Below, piece by piece: positions 57,231-64,000 of a stretch of DNA of 64,000 nt. The notes beneath the pieces are model-generated. The model did not search any database and was not told where the DNA came from. It was given only the letters and a program-made list of their open reading frames with translations. The stretch covers positions 11,477,588-11,541,587 of the forward strand of contig CM025854.1 in the NCBI GenBank assembly GCA_003952965.2. Reading direction: 5' to 3'. Origin of the DNA: Morella rubra (lineage: Eukaryota; Streptophyta; Magnoliopsida; Fagales; Myricaceae). Each line of letters opens with the position of its first letter. Position 1 is the stretch's first letter. Made by a program: the position numbers and the translations under genes.

Positions 57231-58399
57231 GCAACCATGTTTAAAATCCATCAACACATTTTTTTAATAAATTTATAAATCTATGATTTGTGCGAAAATC
57301 AAATAAATTATCATTATAATCCATCATATTAGTCTTTGAGATTTTAGTCCTTCCGCAATTATTAAAATGTGAAGGATTTTAAAATTAAAAGCTTTATTTG
57401 ATTTTCATTAATCAATATTTTGGTCTATAATAATTCTTTTTTATGTGTTAGTTTCGTTCTCTTTCATATTATGGTTTCTAATTACTAAACTCTCTAATTT
57501 GTCTCGTTTCTAAACAATATTTTGGTCAATAACAATTCTTATTAACCTATTAACTTCATTTACTTCAATATTATGGTCTCCTTGTTTCTAATCAAAAAAT
57601 TTACATACAATTCTTCCATTAATTTATTAGATTCGTTTTCTTCAGTATTATGGTCTCTAATTGTTCAACTAATCAATTTGGCTCATTTTTAATCCATTTG
57701 ATTTTTGTGCAAACTACACAGATGACTATTGTACTTTTTTTTTAAAGATAAATTTGTAACTCATATGGTGAAATAAATTATCTCATTTGATCCGAAAACA
57801 CAACCTTTTTCCATGAGAGCAAATAGAAAGGGAGGGAGGAAAAAATTGAGAACACTTGCTGCAGGACTCATGTTGTGTTGATTAAAAAGAAATGGTGTGG
57901 TGTTCAACAAAAGCTTCAACAACTTTTTGCTGTATGTGAGAGATATGATGTACCATATTAGAATGTGTCTAATTATAATGAATAAAGAGAAGAGGTGGAA
58001 AGTTTGTTTATAACACACCATTGGTTTTTTTCCGCAACTCGAGCAAACCTGAGGCTCACCAATTAAACTATCCCTCAAGATTTTATACTTTGCTATGTGA
58101 GATTTGTTCAAATTACATGATGTAATTGGACATAAAATTGGAGAAGATCTTCATTCCTATTTATTATTTATTTATAGCATATAGATGTAAAGAGGGATCA
58201 TAATAAATCATAGAATTAAAAGTAATTCTTCTAGCTGTTCCATTTGTTTTCTTTGAAAGAGAAGATTGGTAGTTGAATATGGGGCTATAAATTTGCAGGT
58301 CTACCGGGCTTAATGATAGGGTGCTTTTTTTTTTTTAACTGAGTGTTTCGGGTCAATTTAATACATGCAAACTGAATAATTATCAAATCAAAAGGTCTT
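57231..58399. other. Intergenic, contains three-copy repeat
   Basis: AT-rich DNA with an imperfect repeat of about 85-100 bp present three times at 57,411-57,690. Units carry AATATTTTGGTC or TATTATGGTCTC, AATTCTT, TTAGTTTCGTT or TAACTTCATT. No gene seen. Confidence 0.5.
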
Positions 58400-58836
58400 G
58401 AGATGACCACAAAAGCTAGAACTGCTAGATGGTGCTGAGAAGTTGAAGGCTGTTGGGTGAAAGTGCCTACACTTTTCCGGGAGTTTCAAGATTCTATTAC
58501 TACGATGCATTGGAAAGCTCCTTGTTTTAGCGGTGATGGTGAGTGGGTAATTGGTGGTTCTGCAAGCAAAGGAGAGCACAAGATTTACATATGGGATAGG
58601 GCTGTTCATCTTGTGAAAATCCTTGAAGGTCCAAAGGAAGCCTTGATTGACTTAGCATGGCATCCTGTGCACCCCATTGTTGTCTCTGTTTCCTTGACAG
58701 GCTAAGTCCATATTTGGGCTAAGGATTATACAGAGAACTGGAGTGCATTTGCGCCTGATTTCAAGGAGCTGGAGGAAAATGAGGAATATGTAGAACGAGA
58801 AGATGAATTTGATCTGGTTCCTGAAGCCGAAAAGGT
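58400..58836 (+). pseudogene. RBL (RbBP5-like WD40 protein) gene fragment
   Basis: The piece reads DGAEKLKAVG, then (one frame over) LFREFQDSITTMHWKAPCFS, GEWVIGGSASKGEHKIYIWD, GPKEALIDLAWHPVHPIVV, and after a stop [20 protein letters not shown] and [17 protein letters not shown]. This matches the C-terminal WD40 part of the RbBP5-like subunit of the COMPASS H3K4 methyltransferase complex. A TGA (58,458-58,460) and a TAA (58,703-58,705, where Leu is expected) interrupt it, with a one-base loss near 58,470. No upstream WD repeats are present, so it is a partial copy. It ends at a plausible splice donor near 58,834. Confidence 0.8.
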
Positions 58837-59189
58837 GAGAAGGCATCTAACTGGCTGAAGCTGATAATTTCTTAGTGTCTTTGTTTCCAACCAAAACACA
58901 AGTATAATTCATCCGAGACTTTTAGGCACACACTCCACTCAATTCAATTGACGAAAACTCTTAACGCGCTTAATAATGGAGGAGTGGGTGGTTGAAGACC
59001 TGACTACGACTTTGACGTCCACTACAAGCAATTTCCTATTTGCTTAATAGCCGACTGCATAGACTCGGAGCAGGTAACCCAGTTATTTACCGTAAAAGCA
59101 AATAGCTCGCAATCTGATTTCGCTCTGCTGTTTGCGATTCACCTTTCTTCGTTTCCTTCGATCTGTAATTCCTTTGCAAAGAAGAAAAC
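58837..59189. other. Gap between RBL fragment and NLR
   Basis: This holds the NLR promoter and leader. No further RBL exon is recognisable. TTGAC W-box cores occur near 58,950 and 59,010, which would suit a defence gene but are too common to weigh heavily. Confidence 0.4.
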
Positions 59190-62100
59190 ATGGCAGAAGC
59201 CTTGGTGGGTGGGTCATTTCTCTCTGCCTTCCTCCAAGTTTTGTTCGATAGAATAGCATCTCGCGAGGTCATTGACTTCTTTCGGGGAGCAAAGCTCGAT
59301 GGCGGACTGCTGGAGAAGCTGGAGATAACCTTGCTGTCCGTGAGTGCAGTGCTCGAAGATGCGGAGGAAAAGGAAGTTACAATGGCACCTGTGAAAGCTT
59401 GGCTCGATAAGATGAAAGATGCTGTTTATGATGCAGAGCAGATTATGGATGAGATTGCCACTGAAGCTTTGCGATGCAAGTTGGACGCTGAATTTCAAAC
59501 CTCTGCAAGTAAGGTACGACACTTCATCTCTGGTTCTCGTAATTCTTTTGTCAAGGAAGATAAAACCAAAGATAAAAGAGGTACTTGATAGACTAGAGTA
59601 TCTTGCAAAACAAAAGGATCTTATGGGTCTGAAAGAAGGTGTTGGAGGAAAACAGTCAGAAAAATTGCCCACGACTTCTTTGGTGGAGGAATCTGGTATT
59701 TGTGGTAGGGATGAGAATAAGGAGGCAATAATTGACTTGTTGCTCTCGGATGACACAAATGGCAAGAAAATTTCTGTGATTGCCGTAGTGGGCATGGGGG
59801 GTATTGGCAAGACCACCCTTGCTCAGCTGGTATACAATGATGAGAGGGTGAGGGAGCATTTTGACGTCGAAGCATGGGTTTGTGTGTCTGAAGAATTTGA
59901 TCTGTTCAAGATAACGAAATCAATCCTAGATGCAGTGACACCATCAGCTCCTTGTGATAACAAAGATCTAAATTGGCTTCAAGTTAAACTGAGAGAGAAA
60001 TTGGCAGGAAAGAAATTTTTAGTTGTTTTGGACGATGTTTGGAATAAGAAGTATGCTGATTGGGAACTCCTAAGCAATCCCTTCGAATCTGGTGCACCAG
60101 GAAGCAAGGTCATCGTGACGACACGTGATAACGATGTTGCATCAGCCATGCGTGCTAGTGCGAGTCATCAGCTTAAGGAGTTATCGGAAGCAGATAGTTG
60201 GTCCCTATTCACAAAACATGCTTTCCACGATGGTAATTCTGTTTTACATCTTCGGCTGCAAGAATTAGGGAGACAGATTGTTGAAAAGTGTAAAGGCCTC
60301 CCTTTAGCAATCAAGACAATTGGAGCTCTCTTAAGATCTAAACTGGATATTGAAGAATGGGATAGAATATTGAGGAGTGAATTATGGGATCTACCAGTCG
60401 ATGAGACAAATATCCTACCTGCTCTAAGATTGAGTTACAAATATTTGCCTCCACCACTTAAACATTGTTTTGCCTACTGCTCAATATTCCCAAAGGATTG
60501 TACTTTCAGAAAAGAGCAAGTAATCTTATTATGGATGGCAGAAGGTTTTTTGCAGCAATCCAACAACAAAACAATGGGAGAAGTTGGTGAAGAATACTTT
60601 TGTGCTCTTGTATCGAGATCATTATTCCAACAATCCAGTGAGAGATTTTCAGAATTTTTTGGAATGCATGATCTTGTCAACGATTTGGCAAAATTTGTTT
60701 GTGGGCAATTTAGTTTTAGGCTAGAGGTTGATCGTTCTCACGAGAATTTCAACAAAACTCGCCATGTGTCGTATATTAAAGATATGACACCTCTTCGAAG
60801 ATTGAGGCTCTTTATGAGGCAAAGCAATTGCGTACTTTCCTGCCATTGGAATTGTCACCATCATTTACTCCAGTTACTTACCTGAAAAAGTACAACATGA
60901 TTTATTGCGAATCTTTAGATTCGCACGAGTGCTCTCTTTCTACTATCAAAATGTAACTGAGTTGCCTGAATCAATTGGCAAAATTAAACACTTGCGCTAT
61001 CTGGACGTTTCTTACACGCCAATTAAAAGGTTGCCTCATTCCATATGCGAGTTGTACAATTTGCAAACATTGAAGTTATCTCACTTGTCAACATCTTACT
61101 GTACTGCCAAGAGATATGTATAAACTGGTTAACTTGCGTCATTTGCATTCTATGAAACTCCCATAAAGGTGATGCCGGTGCAAATGGGTAGATTGAAATA
61201 CCTTGAGACCTTGACTAATTTCATCGTCGCGAACATAATGGATCTCGCATTGAAGAGTTGGGGAAACTAGCAAATCTTCGGGGATCACTTGAGATTTCGG
61301 AGCTCCAAAATGTTGCATCTCCCAGGGATGCTTCGAATGCAAGCATGAAGGATAAGAGGCACCTTAAGAAGTTGGTGTTGGGATGGAATGCTGCAGTTAC
61401 TACTATTTCAGAGAGTAAAAAAAGTGTGCTCGATAGTCTTCAACCCCACACCAACTTGGAAATTCTCGAGATATGGCACTACAGTGGTAAAAGTTTTCCA
61501 GATTGGGTAGGGCATCATTCATTCTCTAATATAGCAAATCTTCGTCTAAGTGCGTGTAAATATTGCTGCAGCTTGCCACCACTTGGGCAACTACCCTCTC
61601 TGCAGAAACTCTCTATTTCTGGGTTCGATGGAGTTGTCGCAGTGGGTTCTGAGTTTTATGGCAATGATTCTTCTTCAATCAAGCCATTTGGAGCCTTGAA
61701 ATTTTTAAGTTTTGGGGGGATGTTGAATTGGGTGAAATGGTTTCCTTTCGGTGAAAATGAAGGCGAGCTTTTCCTAATCTTGCAAGCCTTTATATATGGG
61801 AGTGCCCCATGCTGACCGGAGGGTTGCCCATCAATCTCCCTTCTTTAGCCACACTATATATAAGGGACTGCCCCAAGCTGGCTGTGGGGTTGCCCATCAA
61901 TCTCTCTTCGTTAGCCACACTTGATATTCCCCTATTCCCTTTGCGTAGACTATTTATTTTGTTTATGAATCATTGCTTTAAAATAAAAAAAAATTGTCCA
62001 CAGCTCGTGGCTTCACTCCCAAGGGCTCCCTGCTTTGCGTTATGTGGGACGATCTAATAATCAGAAACTGTTCCTCTCTGGCGACCTTTCCTAGGGACGA

Positions 62101-63154
62101 TCTACATTCATCCCTCCGAAAATTGGAGTTGGTCAACTGTGATTCTCTCACATCCCTTCCATTAGGTTTCCTCTCAAAGCTTTATGATATCTCAATCGAG
62201 GGCTGTAGAAATTTGAGCGAGGTTCGTTCTGTGTAAAAAATAATACCAGATAAAAATGAACATGACCCAGAGTCTATTACCGCTCCGGATGAACAATGAA
62301 CAAGGGTTAAAAATCAAGAACTATTCCTCTCTGGTTAGGGGTGTGTCGATCTGTGATTCTCTCAGATCAGTTCCATTAGGTTTCTTCCAGAGCTTTTTAA
62401 TATCTCAATTGAGGAGTGTGGGAATCTGGAGTCTATTACTACTCCAGAACAACATGAAGATGACAGAACAATGAACTTCAACAGTTGTCTTCAAGAGTTA
62501 AGAATCAAAGCCTGTTCATCGCTTGTGTCCCTTCCCAGGGTGGCCTACGCTCTGCATTGAAAACACTTGAGATCAATGATTGTATGAAGCTAGAACTCCC
62601 AACACCCCTGGACTATTCATTCCTCGAAAGATTGCAGTTGTACAATTGTGATTCTATCAGGTCCGTTCCACTAGACTTACTATCAAGCCTTTCTGAGATC
62701 TCCATCAGTTGGTGTACGAATCTAGAATCTCTTACAGTTTCAGAACAAAATCAACGTGATTTAATGACCTCGACGATATGGATTAGGGATTGCCCCAAAG
62801 CTCGTAGCAAACCGGATGTGTTATGGTTTGCAAAACGTCCCCTTTCTTACACATTTGGGAATGACCGGGAACGTAGAAGATGTGGGCTCCTTTCCAGAAG
62901 CAGGGTTGCTCCCCACCAGTTTGACTACTCTTGAGTTTGGTGGATTTCCAAATATGAAGTCTCACTGGAGATTCACGATTCCCCTAAGCTCAGGTTCATG
63001 CCAGAAGACGGGTTACCTGCCTCCCTTTCTGTTTTATCGATCTTCAATTGTCCTCTTTGAAGAAAAAGTGGAAAGAAAAAGAGGAAAAGAATGGCGCAAG
63101 ATTGCCCACGTCCCCAACATATATATCGACGGCGACTTGCTAGAGAGAGAGTAA
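59190..63154 (+). pseudogene. CC-NBS-LRR (RPP13-like 1 type) gene with many frame breaks
   Basis: An intracellular NLR immune receptor of the CNL class. The Rx-type coiled coil (59,190-59,565) starts MAEALVGGSFLSAFLQVLFD and has the DEIATEALRCKL segment. The NB-ARC (about 59,760-60,780) shows P-loop GMGGIGKTT, RNBS-A YNDERVREHFDVEAWVCVSE, kinase-2 LVVLDDVW (the Trp marks CNLs), VIVTTRD, GLPLA, the RNBS-D area HCFAYCSIFPKDC and GMHDLVNDLA. LRRs follow ([38 protein letters not shown]) to the C-terminal WRKIAHVPNIYIDGD at 63,154. The frame shifts near 59,565 (+1), 60,813, 60,893, 61,086, 61,150 and 61,230, and repeatedly after 61,780. No introns explain this. It is either a decaying gene or poorly polished sequence; the family is commonly single-exon. 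Confidence 0.88.
61807..61928 (+). repeat. Tandem LRR-encoding repeat in the NLR
   Basis: Two units of about 63 bp run GGGTTGCCCATCAATCTC, TTAGCCACACT, and a Pro-Lys-Leu codon stretch. They translate as GGLPINLPSLATLYIRDCP and VGLPINLSSLATLDI, showing recent local duplication of a leucine-rich repeat. Confidence 0.75.
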
Positions 63155-63851
63155 AAGTCTCGCAAAATTCCTCACTTTTTGGTATTTCATCAGCTTATAC
63201 GGTCAGTTTTTCTCTTTTACTTGCTAGTTGTTTCTTTAGGTAACAATCAAAGTCTCACGAGATCTAGTGGTATTTTCCCTTTTTAGCATATGATCATCTG
63301 GAATGAAATTCAAACTACTCTGTCTAATATGCTCTGTTTAACTTTTTCTCTTTTGATTTCAGAAAATCCTATTTCGTTTTGCCTAATAGAAGTCTTGAAT
63401 TTCATCGGGAATTATAATTGATGCTAATCACAGTATCTGATCACAAAGTTGATGGGCGATGAATAAGAATTCGTATAGAGAAAAAAGAAAATAAACATCC
63501 TTGAAAAGTAATTTAGGAATTGAGGCATTTAATGAGCACATTCTTGTATCCTCAGCCAGCCCTGTTGTTTTTCTGCATGAGCTGATTCTATTGCTCTGAA
63601 ATTCCAGTATTCTCGTAGCTCGTTTAATACCTTTGTTGTATGCAGTTCCTCCGAGGGCTTCAAAATTGGATAAGCACCTGTTGGGGTGTCTTTTGACTTT
63701 GGTGGCAACATGCTCTGCTGCGGGTGTTCCAGTTGGAGGTTCAGACGTATACTCATTTGTCAATGTCTCGAATCTTTGTGCTTTTTTTTTTTTTTTTATC
63801 TTTTTCTTTGTTCACTTCTCTCTCTTTTTCGCTGTTTCTTTGTGAATCTGT
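63155..63851. other. NLR 3' flank, no supported gene
   Basis: Probably 3' UTR and downstream DNA. A minus-strand open frame at 63,428-63,763 shows no family I recognise and is not annotated. Confidence 0.4.
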
Positions 63852-63993
63852 TACGGGTCTTTGTACCCATTTGGATTGTAAGGACCTTAGGCCCATTTTC
63901 AATTGTAGTGGGAAAGTACGGGTCTTGTACCCATTTTAGACTGTAAGGGCCTTGGGGCCCATTTTAGTTTGTAGGGCCTTGGGGCCATTTTAG
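63852..63993. repeat. Short imperfect tandem repeats at right edge
   Basis: Units with GGGTCTTGTACCCATTTT, GTAAGGGCCTTGGGGCCCAT and TTTTAG recur at about 63,852, 63,918 and 63,968. GGCC and GGGCCC palindromes make this stretch GC-rich against its surroundings. The array may continue past the window edge. Confidence 0.6.
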
Positions 63994-64000
63994 CCATGGT

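Noticed and set aside
63428-63763. 111-codon minus-strand frame near the right edge
   Set aside because: No family recognised, no start context of note; could be an exon of a gene beyond the window but cannot be claimed.
1-64000. CRISPR arrays, operons, Shine-Dalgarno sites, prophage or bacterial mobile elements
   Set aside because: Nothing of the kind is present; the short repeats are microsatellites, foldbacks or miniature LTR elements in a plant nuclear context.

Overview
The window is nuclear DNA from a flowering plant, most likely a eudicot. The evidence is intron-rich genes with GT-AG junctions, AT-rich intergenic DNA, plant-only families (DUF642, OBERON, TWISTED DWARF 1, CHX, ATAB2, CC-NBS-LRR), a plant-type U1 snRNA promoter, and small retroelements whose primer-binding sites match initiator-Met tRNA. 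The species cannot be named from sequence alone. Exon coordinates were worked out by hand from splice sites, reading frame and remembered family sequences; no search was run.

Layout, left to right: DUF642 cell-wall protein (-, 0.6-2.9 kb); DNA topoisomerase II (+, 6.1-13.3 kb); OBERON/TITANIA PHD protein (-, 15.5-19.9 kb); a repeat-rich gap (19.9-24.7 kb); a small single-exon protein (+, 24.7 kb); TWISTED DWARF 1/FKBP42 (-, 26.0-31.1 kb) with a miniature LTR element in intron 2; a CHX28-like cation/proton antiporter (+, 33.0-36.0 kb); the RNA polymerase subunit RPB11 (-, 36.9-38.3 kb); a long PHD-finger gene (+, 40.8-49.0 kb); a U1 snRNA gene (+, 50.06 kb); a disabled Dabb-domain gene carrying a second miniature LTR element (+, 51.7-53.2 kb); ATAB2 (-, 54.0-57.1 kb); a broken RBL/RbBP5-like fragment (+, 58.4 kb); and a CC-NBS-LRR gene with many frame breaks (+, 59.2-63.2 kb). 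The genes are mostly unrelated housekeeping, nuclear and chloroplast genes. The one recognisable arrangement is syntenic: from memory, Arabidopsis carries CHX28-NRPB11-PHD side by side (At3g52080-52100) and ATAB2-PHD-DUF642 side by side (At3g08010-08030), so this window looks like the pre-duplication parent of both blocks.

The most unusual feature is the distribution of damage. DUF642, TWD1, CHX28, RPB11 and the PHD gene read cleanly through every exon. TOP2, the OBERON first exon, ATAB2 and the NLR carry single-base indels in otherwise well-conserved coding sequence. TOP2 also has a 126-bp noisy tandem duplication inside an exon, and about 0.4 kb of the OBERON first exon has a diverged second copy 3.4 kb away. 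Because TOP2 and ATAB2 are normally indispensable, uncorrected long-read or gap-fill sequence is the leading explanation. Real pseudogenisation remains possible, and is favoured for the Dabb and RBL remnants, which carry substitution nonsense codons.
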